Shown here: piece after piece, positions 7,754-15,432 of the stretch
Layout of the letters: each line of letters starts with the position of its first letter
Position numbering within the stretch: position 1 is the first letter of the stretch
Source of the DNA: Haloterrigena alkaliphila
GTDB lineage: Archaea > Halobacteriota > Halobacteria > Halobacteriales > Natrialbaceae
Direction: 5' to 3'
DNA: 64,000 bases
NCBI RefSeq assembly: GCF_017352155.2
Contig: NZ_CP071462.1
Location: forward strand, 806,001-870,000
Program-made: the position numbers and the translations under genes
The notes under the pieces: model-generated
Database searches by the model: none
Seen by the model: the letters and a program-made list of their open reading frames with translations, nothing else
What the model was told of the DNA's origin: nothing

Positions 7754-8319
7754 CGAGTACACCACACCTTCGACGCCCCGACCCGTCTCACGTCCGGCAA
7801 GAGTGGGGGACGGTAGCCGACAATGCGCTCCGTCTCGAACGGGACGTGGCTGAACGGCTGGTCACAGCCCTGAACAGCGAAATATCCGGGCTGTATATCC
7901 TCTTCAATCAGGTGCGCAAGCATTACTGGCTCGCCGAAGGGGCCGAATTGGAGCCACTCAGAGAGTTCCTCGAAGATGCTGCCGACCGGCTCACGGAGAT
8001 GACCGACGACATCGCCATTCGGATCACCGCGCTCGGCGGCGTTCCGGCCTGTGGGCCGATGGGTATCCGCCAGCACGCGCCGATAGTCATCGAAGACGCC
8101 CACCACTACGATATCCGCTCGTCGCTCGAGCGTGACCTCGACGGGTACGCGACGCTCGCGGTGCAGTGGCGTGAGCATATCGAACTGGCGGACCGGGTCG
8201 GCGATAGGGCGACGAACGAACTCCTGCGCCGCCATCTGAAGACACTCGAGGAGGACGCGCACGTCCTCGATCGATACCTCGCCGACGAGACGCTCGTGCT
8301 GCGCGACGCGACCCGCTGA
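7750..8319 (+). CDS. Dps-like protein 3 with degenerate ferroxidase site
   Basis: 189 residues, closest to the preceding paralogue (shared HYW, FLEDA, DDIAIRI). The same three ferroxidase ligands are lost: the DpsA H52 position is Y59, H64 is R71 and E83 is I90, whereas E75 and D86 remain. Both paralogues carry a conserved N-terminal RQEWGT(I/V)A segment not seen in DpsA. The start ATG overlaps the stop of the upstream gene. The shared substitutions imply that the duplication came after, or was followed by, loss of iron oxidation and selection for a common new property. Confidence 0.88.
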   Translation: MTSTPHLRRPDPSHVRQEWGTVADNALRLERDVAERLVTALNSEISGLYILFNQVRKHYWLAEGAELEPLREFLEDAADRLTEMTDDIAIRITALGGVPACGPMGIRQHAPIVIEDAHHYDIRSSLERDLDGYATLAVQWREHIELADRVGDRATNELLRRHLKTLEEDAHVLDRYLADETLVLRDATR

Positions 8320-8393
8320 CTCGTTTAGTTCGCACACGCAGTTGCCGTTCAGTACAGACTGAGAACATACCACGCTCGGCTGACGAACCCGCA

Positions 8394-8515
8394 TGCGGTG
8401 GCGCGCGCTGTCGGAGGACCGAGCGACAGCGAGGGGCTCCGGCGGAATTGCGCGAGGGATGAGCGAGCGCAGCGAGCGAGTCGGCTGGGGAGGGCGTGGC
8501 GAATCACCGTTGCCA
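8394..8515 (+). repeat. Dispersed element A, copy 1 (TGCGGTGGCGCG...GTTGCCA)
   Basis: A 122-bp segment sharing its left end (TGCGGTGGCGCGCGC) and right block (GAGGGATGAGCGA, then GGGGAGG-CGTGG and GTTGCCA) with two further copies at 62545-62674 and 62729-62849. The variable middle contains an inverted repeat CTGTCG...CGACAG. It lies in the gene-free stretch 8320-8690 after the dps operon; otherwise that stretch shows only the approach to the next gene. Short spurious frames such as MSERSERVGWGGRG arise from it. Confidence 0.7.
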
Positions 8516-8690
8516 CGATAGCAGGACGCTTCGCTTCATCCGTCGCTCCAATCGAAGCGCCGTTCCATTCGTACTATGGACTGAACGCGCGGCCGCCCCT
8601 CAAGCGCCGACGCCACGCCTGAGGCACACCTTATCAAAGGGCCAGCAGTACACGCGGCAACGTTTGGGTCTGGAGTCGAACCGTCGTCCT

Positions 8691-8999
8691 ATGTCCGCGT
8701 TCGGTGGCGCCGAAACGACCACGTTCCCCTTCCCGACTCGAGTGCTGTCCGACCGTGTCGACGACTGCGTCCGAGTCGTCGTCGACGTCTCGCCCGCCGC
8801 AGTCGACGATCTCACCGTCGAAGCGGGGACGACTCGAGTCCGGATCGAGATCGATCGCGACGGCGAGCGCTACGCGCGCGTCTTCTCGCCGCTGCCGTCG
8901 CTCCCCCCGCGGCGGGGGTTCGGCGACGACCGCAGCGCCGTCTACAACAACGGCGTCCTGACGGTCTCGCTCGAGACGACGCGCCGCCGCCGGCGCTAA
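8691..8999 (+). CDS. Small Hsp20-like protein (102 aa), function unknown
   Basis: ATG at 8691 gives 102 residues. The middle and end resemble a minimal alpha-crystallin beta-sandwich: VDDCVRVVVDVSPAAVDDLT, VRIEIDRDGERYARVF and the closing strand NNGVLTVSLET, followed by a basic tail (RRRRR). The usual G-x-L motif of Hsp20 is present as GVLTVSL. It could be a divergent small heat shock protein or a haloarchaeal family of that fold. No operon partner is evident; the next gene starts 258 nt downstream. Confidence 0.7.
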   Translation: MSAFGGAETTTFPFPTRVLSDRVDDCVRVVVDVSPAAVDDLTVEAGTTRVRIEIDRDGERYARVFSPLPSLPPRRGFGDDRSAVYNNGVLTVSLETTRRRRR

Positions 9000-9257
9000 G
9001 CGGTCGCTCCGCCTCTGTCACCGGTATCTCGAGGTTCTCGTTTGAACGAGTCGCCGACTGGACGCAGGCCGACGACCGGACGAAACTCGTGTTGCTCGAG
9101 GGCGATCACGGGTTCTGATCGGTCGACGTCGGTCCCGTCGCTCGGATTCGTCGTGCGCGTGCCTGCACTACCCTTTTGGCCACCAGTCCGATAGGTTCGA
9201 CTCGAGCCGACGGAACGAACGCCGATCGACACGCGAACGACTCACCGACACGGCCCA

Positions 9258-10775
9258 ATGTCATCACAGGACGCTCGTCTCGAGTCCGGCGGCTTCGTCC
9301 CCTTCTATCGCTCCTACACGAAGACGTGGATCCACGCCGTCGCGACGGCCGGACTGACGGCGTTCGGGACGCTAACCATCGTCCACCGCTGGTTCGCCGC
9401 GCTGGCGCTGGCGTCGTACGTCGTCCCGCCAGTCGTGCTCTACCTGCGCCACGGGCGAACCGACGGTCGATCGGTCCCGGATCGCGACGCACCCGAACCC
9501 GAACGCCGCGACGCGGACCCGGCAGTCGAACCCGGACGCGACACGTCGATACCGGAACGGACCGCATCGGAACCGGAGCCGGAGCCCCGACGCGCCGAAT
9601 CGAAACCGGACGCGGAACGGGCCACATCCCACGAGACGGACGAACTCGAGACGGCCGACTCGAGCGACGAGACCGCCAAAGCGGTCGCCGGCGAGCGCGC
9701 GTCTCCGCGGGCGGAACGGCCATCCCGTGGGGATCCAGAGGCGAAGACAGAGCCGGAACCAGCGGCCGAGGTCGGGACAGAGCCGAACGCGCCGGAGGGG
9801 CCCACCGCGGAGCGGGAGTCCGACCCGGAGCCAACCGCGGAGCCGCAATCCGAACCGGAGCCTCCCGCGTGGCACGCCGTCGACGCGCCCACAGCGGCGA
9901 CGCTGCGCGACGTCGTCCTCACCGAACCGAACGACACCGACGGCTCGAGCGCCGGCTACGCCGTCGGTGACGGCGGGGTCGTCCTCGCCGGCGACGGCGA
10001 CGAGTGGACGGTCGTCCTCGAGGACGGGCCCGCAGCGGGACGTAACGACCTCCACGGCGTCGACGCGACGGCGGACGGCGAGGCGGTCTGGGTCGCGGGC
10101 GACAGCGGCGCGCTGGGCCGGATCGACGCCGAGACGGGCCGGCACACCGACTACACCGCGCCGGAGGACATCACCGATAACTGGCTCGGCGTCGCCGTCG
10201 GCGGCGCGAGCGGCGCGGAGACGGTGCTCCTGATCGACGGCTCCGGCGCCGTGCTCCGCGGCGAGTATCGCGCCGACGGGACCGACGGCCCCGGCCTCGA
10301 GTGGACCGGGCCCGAGAAACCCGGCAGCGGCTCGAGTCTCTCCGGCGTCGCGCTCGCGGACGACGCGGTGGGGTACTGCTGTGACACCAACGACGGCGTC
10401 TTCGAGACGAACGACGGCGGGGAGTCGTTCGAACGCGTGGGACTCGAGGGTGCCGACGGGACGCTCACCGACGTCGCGACGGGCGGACGGGACGACTGTC
10501 TGGTGAGCGCGGACGACGGCGTCGTCCACCGCTACGACGGCGGTTCGACGTGGACGCCCGAGCGGGTCGCCGACGAAGCCCTGCCCGGCATCGATCGCCA
10601 CGAGGGCCGGACGGTCGCGTGCGCGTCCGACGGTGCGGTTCACGTGCGCGAGGGAGCGGCCGCCGACTGGGAGCGAACCGATACGGGCGCGTCAGCCGGA
10701 CTGCTGGCCGTCTCGCTGGGAATCGGTGGGATCGCCGCGGTCGGCGAGGACGGCACCGTCGTCGTTCGAAGTTGA
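9258..10775 (+). CDS. Membrane-anchored beta-propeller protein (BNR/YCF48-like repeats)
   Basis: 505 residues. Two hydrophobic helices (about 24-62, ending in ALASYVVPPVVLYLRHG) are followed by a long Glu/Pro-rich, disordered spacer (about 70-205). The C-terminal half (about 210-505) is made of repeated beta-blade units such as YAVGDGGVVLAGDGDEWTVV, AVWVAGDSGALGRID and VFETNDGGESFERVGL, typical of sialidase/photosystem-stability-like propellers. The propeller is tethered by the helices, probably on the cytoplasmic side since no signal peptide is seen. It ends 36 nt before the metal ATPase gene and may be co-transcribed with it. No function is known. Confidence 0.8.
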   Translation: MSSQDARLESGGFVPFYRSYTKTWIHAVATAGLTAFGTLTIVHRWFAALALASYVVPPVVLYLRHGRTDGRSVPDRDAPEPERRDADPAVEPGRDTSIPERTASEPEPEPRRAESKPDAERATSHETDELETADSSDETAKAVAGERASPRAERPSRGDPEAKTEPEPAAEVGTEPNAPEGPTAERESDPEPTAEPQSEPEPPAWHAVDAPTAATLRDVVLTEPNDTDGSSAGYAVGDGGVVLAGDGDEWTVVLEDGPAAGRNDLHGVDATADGEAVWVAGDSGALGRIDAETGRHTDYTAPEDITDNWLGVAVGGASGAETVLLIDGSGAVLRGEYRADGTDGPGLEWTGPEKPGSGSSLSGVALADDAVGYCCDTNDGVFETNDGGESFERVGLEGADGTLTDVATGGRDDCLVSADDGVVHRYDGGSTWTPERVADEALPGIDRHEGRTVACASDGAVHVREGAAADWERTDTGASAGLLAVSLGIGGIAAVGEDGTVVVRS

Positions 10776-10810
10776 TACCGTTATAGCGCTCGAGGCCGAC
10801 CCTTCGGACA

Positions 10811-13453
10811 GTGAGCGAACAGCGAACCGAGCGCGAGCACTGTCGCCTGTGCGGGACGGCCGTCGGCGAGTCAGCCGGCGAGACGGTGGCGGACTCGGGA
10901 GACGGTCCGTTCTGCTCGAGCGGGTGCCGGGAGATCGCCGCGGAACTCGGCGTCGGCGCAGAATTCGGCGATGGAACGGACTCGGGCGACGACGCAGACG
11001 TGGGCGACGGCGCGGACGATGGCGACGCGGACGCCAGAGCGCCAGGCGTAGACGACCGGCCGGCGGTGGAGCGGCCCGAGGGCTACGAACGGACGTTCTT
11101 CCGGATCGACGGCATGCACTCGGCGCTCTGCGAGTCGTACCTCGAGTCGGTCGCCGAGGGCCGCGACGGCGTCGCGGACGCGGCCGCGAGTTACGTCACC
11201 GAGACGGTCCGGGTCGATCACGACCCGGATCGGATCTCGGCCGACGAACTCGAGAACGCCCTGTCGACGACCGGGTACACGGCCTACCGCCGCGAGGCGG
11301 CCGCCGGGGAGAGCGACGCGACCGAGGAGAGCACGACGCGCCGGTCGCGGGAGATGAAGGGCGTGCGAAAGCGCCGCGCGGAGAACGTCCTCGAGGTGCG
11401 CTACATCGTCGGAATCGTCTTCGGTTCGTTCCTGCTGTTGCCGTACGTCACGACGTTCTACCCGATGCAGGTCGCCGACTACACCGACTACTGGCTCTTC
11501 GAGCAGTACGCCCAGCAGTTCGGCGGGTTCGACGTCGGCCTCGTCCTGCCGCTGTACTTCGGGCTGACCGGCGCCATCCTCTACCTGACCGGGCGCCCGC
11601 TCCTGCGCGGCGCGTACGTAAGCCTGAAGCTCCGGGAGCCGAGCACCCACCTGCTCGCGACGCTGACGATCGTGGCCGCCTACTGTTACGGAACGATCGC
11701 GTTCGTCAGCGGAAGCGTCGACATCTACTACGACCTGACGATCCTCGTCGCCGCGGTCGTGATGACGGCGATCTTCTACGAGGAGTCGGTCAAACGCGAC
11801 GCCCTGAACCGGCTGACCGACCTCACGATCTCGCAGGTCGGGACGGCCCGAGTGCTCGAGGCCGACGGCGAGACGCTGGAGGTGCCGGTCGCCGAGGTCG
11901 CGGCCGACGACCGTCTGCTCGTCCGCGCGGGCGAGCGCGTTCCGGTCGACGGCCGCCTCGCGGAGGGGGCGTGTACGGTCGACGAGGCGGTTCTCACCGG
12001 CGAGTCGCTGCCGGTCTCGAAGACCGCCGGCGACCCCCTGATCGGCGGCTCGGTCGTCACCGACGGCGCCGCGGTCGTCGCGGCCGACGACGAGACGACC
12101 AGCAGCATCGATCGGCTGACTCGGTCCGTCTGGAACCTCCAGAGCGCCGACCACGGCGTCCACCGCCGGGCCGACGCGCTCGCCGGAACCCTCCTTCCGG
12201 TCGTCGTCGCGGCCGCCGTCATCGCCGGGATTGCCGCCGCCCTGCTGGGTGCGGGTCCGGCGGATACCGCGAGAGCTGTCCTCCTGGCCCTCGTCGCCGC
12301 GAGTCCGTGGGCGCTCGCGTTCGCCACGCCGATGTCGATCGCCTCGAGCATCCGCGAGGGCCTCGAACGCGGCATCGTCGTCTTCGACGAGAGCGTCTTC
12401 GAGCGCCTGCGCGAGATCGACGTCGTCGTCTTCGACAAGACGGGGACGCTCACGACCGGCGCGATGACCGTCCTCGAGGCCGACGCCCCCGAGGACCTGC
12501 TGCGAGCGGCCGCCGCGGTCGAGCGCCGCGGGGCGCACCCGGCGGCCGCCGCGATCGCCGAGGCCTTCGGCGACTCGGAATCGACCGAGACCGCCGACGC
12601 GAATCGGCCCGACGGCGGCGTCACCGACGAACCCTCGGCGGGGGGCGACGACGCGGAATCCGGCCGCGTCCGGGAGTTCGAGCGACACGCCACCGGCGTC
12701 GAAGGCCTTTATCAGACTCCGTCTGATGGGCCGTCAGAACGCGGGCGTTCTGACGAGGTCGTCGGCGGCCGGCGGATCCTCGTCGGTCACCCCGACCTCT
12801 TCGCCGAACGGGGGTGGTCGCTCGAGGACGGACTCGAGACGCGAGTCGACGACGCGCGCGAGGCCGGACACCTCCCCGTGGTCGTCGGCCGGGACGGTCG
12901 CGCGGAGGGGATCGTCGTGGTCGGCGACGAGTCCCGATCCGAGTGGGCGGACACGGTCGCGCAACTGGACGCGAACGGCGTCGACGTCGTGGTACTCACC
13001 GGGGACGACGACTCGGCGGCGGCCCGCTTCCGGGAGCATCCGGGCGTGTCGCGGGTCTTCGCGAACGTCCCGCCCGCGGGGAAGACCGCGGCGATCCGGC
13101 GGCTGTGCGCCGACGGGCGCGTGGCGATGGTCGGCGACGGGACCAACGACGCGCCGGCGCTGGCGGCGGCCGACCTCGGCATCTCGCTGGGCGGCGGGAC
13201 GGCGCTGGCCGCCGACGCGGCCGACCTCGCGATCGTCGAGGACGACCTCGCGGCGGTCGAACGGGCGTTCGCGCTCGCGCGCGCCGCCCGCGAACGGATC
13301 GTTCAGAACCTCGCCCTCGCGTTCGGGTACAACGCGATCGCCGTCCCCGTCGCGCTGGCCGGCCTGCTGAGTCCGGTAATTACGACCACCGCGCTGGTCG
13401 TCACGACGCTGCTGATCGCCGGGAACGCCTCGCGGTCGCTGCTCGAGGCGTAG
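10811..13453 (+). CDS. P1B-type (heavy-metal) P-type ATPase with N-terminal TRASH domain and SPW motif
   Basis: 880 residues from a GTG start. A Cys-rich TRASH-like metal sensor opens the protein (C11, C14, C35, C39), followed by an Asp-rich linker and a degenerate HMA domain (GMHSALC at 101-107, one Cys of the usual pair lost). The transporter core has TGES, phosphorylation motif DKTGTLT (D542), the HP of the N-domain (GAHPAA) and GDGTND (775-780). The transmembrane metal motif, CPC in copper pumps, reads S498-P499-W500. The TM8 region has TT where copper pumps have SS. The family is certain; the metal is not. A hairpin pair lies in frame at 12711-12753 (about residues 634-648). Confidence 0.92.
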   Translation: MSEQRTEREHCRLCGTAVGESAGETVADSGDGPFCSSGCREIAAELGVGAEFGDGTDSGDDADVGDGADDGDADARAPGVDDRPAVERPEGYERTFFRIDGMHSALCESYLESVAEGRDGVADAAASYVTETVRVDHDPDRISADELENALSTTGYTAYRREAAAGESDATEESTTRRSREMKGVRKRRAENVLEVRYIVGIVFGSFLLLPYVTTFYPMQVADYTDYWLFEQYAQQFGGFDVGLVLPLYFGLTGAILYLTGRPLLRGAYVSLKLREPSTHLLATLTIVAAYCYGTIAFVSGSVDIYYDLTILVAAVVMTAIFYEESVKRDALNRLTDLTISQVGTARVLEADGETLEVPVAEVAADDRLLVRAGERVPVDGRLAEGACTVDEAVLTGESLPVSKTAGDPLIGGSVVTDGAAVVAADDETTSSIDRLTRSVWNLQSADHGVHRRADALAGTLLPVVVAAAVIAGIAAALLGAGPADTARAVLLALVAASPWALAFATPMSIASSIREGLERGIVVFDESVFERLREIDVVVFDKTGTLTTGAMTVLEADAPEDLLRAAAAVERRGAHPAAAAIAEAFGDSESTETADANRPDGGVTDEPSAGGDDAESGRVREFERHATGVEGLYQTPSDGPSERGRSDEVVGGRRILVGHPDLFAERGWSLEDGLETRVDDAREAGHLPVVVGRDGRAEGIVVVGDESRSEWADTVAQLDANGVDVVVLTGDDDSAAARFREHPGVSRVFANVPPAGKTAAIRRLCADGRVAMVGDGTNDAPALAAADLGISLGGGTALAADAADLAIVEDDLAAVERAFALARAARERIVQNLALAFGYNAIAVPVALAGLLSPVITTTALVVTTLLIAGNASRSLLEA
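12711..12753. repeat. Two perfect hairpins inside the P-type ATPase gene
   Basis: ATCAGAC/TCC/GTCTGAT at 12711-12727 and TCAGAACGC/GG/GCGTTCTGA at 12734-12753. Their architecture matches the intergenic hairpin arrays at 6334-6425 and 32520-32690. They encode an extra Ser/Gly/Arg-rich loop (YQTPSDGPSERGRSDE) within the nucleotide-binding domain without breaking the frame. Confidence 0.7.
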
Positions 13454-13547
13454 CCGGCGGCTGGGGAATCAGTTGCCGTCGCTTCTTCGCGGCGTGTGTC
13501 GACGCCAGATTCGCGAGTGCGACTCGAACCCCGCGACAACCGTCCCG

Positions 13548-13588
13548 TCAGTACAACAGCTGTAACCGTATTATCAGTACAATAGCTG
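13548..13588. repeat. 26-bp-spaced direct repeat at a gene end
   Basis: TCAGTACAACAGCTG (13548-13562) and TCAGTACAATAGCTG (13574-13588) differ at one base. On the minus strand each encodes the terminal QLLY-stop of the neighbouring gene, so the 3' end of that gene has been tandemly duplicated. Confidence 0.6.
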
Positions 13589-13969
13589 CTCGAGCTGGTG
13601 GCGTCGGCGCTCGAGGTCGATCGCCGGCTCGACGTCGGGGTCCTCGACGAGTCGATCGAGAGTCAAGAGCGGATCCGTCCCGGCGCGTTCGACGGCCTCG
13701 AGCAGGGCTTCGATCGCGGCCCGGTTGGTCGCGAGCGAGGAACAGCGCCCGATGGCGAGCGCGAGGGGGACCGCCGCGTCGGGATCGGTCGGACAGGCGT
13801 CGCTGATTCTGGAAAAGTCGGGCTCCTCGAGGGCGGCGTCGGCTTCGGGGCCGACGTTCAGACAGCGCGTACAGCACGTCGCGGCCGGCGACTCCGCTGG
13901 CGCGTACTCGCGGTACTCCTCGGGAACGGAAAAAACGACCGTCGATGCGCTGCACGCGGTACAGGCCAT
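13574..13969 (-). CDS. Zinc-ribbon-like haloarchaeal protein (DUF6276-like)
   Basis: 131 residues. The N-terminus has two CxxC pairs, MACTACSAS and CCTRCLNV, separated by about 25 residues, as in a treble-clef or zinc-ribbon knuckle. The rest is alpha-helical with ALAIGRCSSLATNRAAIEALL and an acidic DPLLTLDRLVEDPDVEPAIDLERR stretch. It resembles haloarchaeal proteins labelled DUF6276; I recall the label rather than having checked it. It lies 34 nt downstream of atpD on the same strand and may be read through from it. Confidence 0.7.
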   Translation of the reverse strand: MACTACSASTVVFSVPEEYREYAPAESPAATCCTRCLNVGPEADAALEEPDFSRISDACPTDPDAAVPLALAIGRCSSLATNRAAIEALLEAVERAGTDPLLTLDRLVEDPDVEPAIDLERRRHQLEQLLY

Positions 13970-14003
13970 GGTTGGTCAGATGTGTCGCGTCGGTCGTGCT
14001 CGC

Positions 14004-14756
14004 TCAGTCGCCGCCCGGAACGCCACCCGCGGTCGACTGTTCCATGTCGGGTTCGGCCGTGCTCCCCTCGTCCTCGTCCGGCGCCACTTCGTCCGCCGCC
14101 GCGGCTTCGGCCTGGCGTTCTTCCTTCTCGGCCTGCTCCTTCTTATCCTTGATCTTCTTCAGGCGGAACGTCTCCTCGCGCTCCTGCTCCTCGAGTTTCT
14201 GCTCGATGTACTCCTGGCCGTCGTAGAGGTCGGGCAGGAGTTTGAACTCGAGGGCGTTGACGCGGCGCTTGGTGGTCTCGATCTCGCGGAGCATCTTCTT
14301 CATCGCCGTCTCGACCTCGGCGGCGAGGATGATGCTCTCCAGCAGGTCCTCGTAGGCTTCGGCGGCCTCGTCGATGCGTGCGGAGGTCCCCATGATCCCG
14401 TAGCCCCGCTGGTCGAGGCTCTTGGTGACCTTGGAGGACTCGATCTGCGGGACGACGACGCCCATGATGTTCTTCGACTCGGTGGTGATCTCGGGGTGTT
14501 CCTGCAGCGCAGCGGCGGCGCCCCGGACCGCGACGTCGCCTTCCATGGCTCGAGCCATGTTGATCTTCTTCTGGGCCGCGTCGTAGTCGTCTGCGAGGTC
14601 TCCGCGGACGTCCTGGGCCTTGTCCAGGATGTCCATGAACTCCATGATCAGCCCGTCCCGTTTCTTCTCTAAGGTCCCGTGCCCCCGCTCGGAGAGTTCG
14701 ATCCGATCCTCGATCTCCATCAGGTTCTTGCGGGTGGGCTTGACGTCCTTGGCCAT
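14004..14756 (-). CDS. atpD: A-type ATP synthase subunit D (central stalk)
   Basis: 250 residues from ATG at 14756. The N-terminal helix [19 protein letters not shown]-, the conserved LLKKKRDGL equivalent ([15 protein letters not shown]) and the C-terminal coiled coil ([20 protein letters not shown]) are diagnostic of the D subunit, which with F forms the rotor shaft. The C-terminus has a charged Glu/Ala extension. In most haloarchaea atpD directly follows atpB; here 2.5 kb with an acyl-CoA ligase and two small genes lies between, and atpD lacks any visible upstream coupling. It needs its own promoter, or read-through. Confidence 0.95.
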   Translation of the reverse strand: MAKDVKPTRKNLMEIEDRIELSERGHGTLEKKRDGLIMEFMDILDKAQDVRGDLADDYDAAQKKINMARAMEGDVAVRGAAAALQEHPEITTESKNIMGVVVPQIESSKVTKSLDQRGYGIMGTSARIDEAAEAYEDLLESIILAAEVETAMKKMLREIETTKRRVNALEFKLLPDLYDGQEYIEQKLEEQEREETFRLKKIKDKKEQAEKEERQAEAAAADEVAPDEDEGSTAEPDMEQSTAGGVPGGD

Positions 14757-14893
14757 CTTGTGGGAGGGTTGCGCCCCCAGTCGGATAACTGTTTACAGTT
14801 TTGGCGGGTATCGGCCAACGGGACGGCTCCTCAGTGTGCGTCGGGGCTCCTTTCCAGTTGAGCGACGGGACGACTCGTGTCCACTCGGCGGGC

Positions 14894-15097
14894 CTACCCG
14901 AGGAAGAGATCGACCATGTTCCCCGACGACTGGCCGCGGTAGAGTTCGGAGTAACCGCAGCTCGTACAGCTCACGACTATGAACTGCCGGTTCTGTATGT
15001 CGAAGAACTTCGACAGTCCCGTCCCGCTCGTCGCGATCTCGTCGATCTCCGTCTCCGTGTGGTCGCACTTCGGACAGCCGCGATCGTCGTCCTTCAT
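14894..15097 (-). CDS. Small zinc-ribbon nucleic-acid-binding-type protein (67 aa)
   Basis: 67 residues with two knuckles, CPKC (8-11) and CTSC (44-47), flanking TEIDEIATSGTGLSKFFDIQNRQFIVVSC, followed by GYSELYRG. This is the pattern of small zinc-ribbon proteins predicted to bind nucleic acids (COG3478 type). The role is unknown. It is transcribed divergently from the gene starting at 15160, and an AT-rich palindromic box at 15120-15132 sits at promoter distance from both starts. It precedes atpD by 137 nt on the same strand. Confidence 0.8.
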   Translation of the reverse strand: MKDDDRGCPKCDHTETEIDEIATSGTGLSKFFDIQNRQFIVVSCTSCGYSELYRGQSSGNMVDLFLG

Positions 15098-15119
15098 ATC
15101 CTCGAATTCGTGTTGGACG

Positions 15120-15132
15120 ACAAATATTTTGT
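15120..15132. promoter_or_regulatory. Shared bidirectional TATA-like box
   Basis: ACAAATATTTTGT is a near-palindrome whose centre lies about 28 nt from the minus-strand ATG at 15097 and about 34 nt from the plus-strand ATG at 15160. It is the only AT-rich block in the 62-bp gap and reads as a TATA box in both directions. Confidence 0.5.
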
Positions 15133-15159
15133 GCTCGGGTCTCGAGGAATCGACTACTG

Positions 15160-15432
15160 ATGACCGGCGCGATCATCATCGTCTTCCTCCTCTTCGCGAT
15201 CGCGATTCCGCTGGCTCTCTGGGTCGCGATCGAGGGTGAGACGTCGAATCCGACCGTCGTCGATCGCACGGAGGCGGAGCGGATCGCACAGGAACAGGGC
15301 GGGCGGAAGCGGTCAGGGTCGGACTCGAGCGAGCGCGCGGGTGGGGTCCGAAATCATACGGATAACTTCGACGAGGAACCCGGATGGGGAACGCGGTCGG
15401 AGGACTCGGATCGCGACGATCGGTGGCGGTAG
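15160..15432 (+). CDS. Small membrane protein with charged cytoplasmic tail (90 aa)
   Basis: An N-terminal helix (about 3-23, TGAIIIVFLLFAIAIPLALW) is followed by VAIEGETSNPTVVDRTEAERIAQEQGG and a hydrophilic Asp/Arg/Ser tail. The topology suggests the tail is cytoplasmic. The stop codon is immediately followed by the stop codon of the convergent acyl-CoA ligase gene at 15433, so the two genes abut with no intergenic base. No family is recognised. Confidence 0.65.
   Translation: MTGAIIIVFLLFAIAIPLALWVAIEGETSNPTVVDRTEAERIAQEQGGRKRSGSDSSERAGGVRNHTDNFDEEPGWGTRSEDSDRDDRWR

Noticed and set aside
8460-8515. Small frames of the MSERSERIGWGGRG type in element A (also at 62.7 kb)
   Set aside because: They arise wherever the repeat occurs and have no start signals; they are by-products of repeat DNA.
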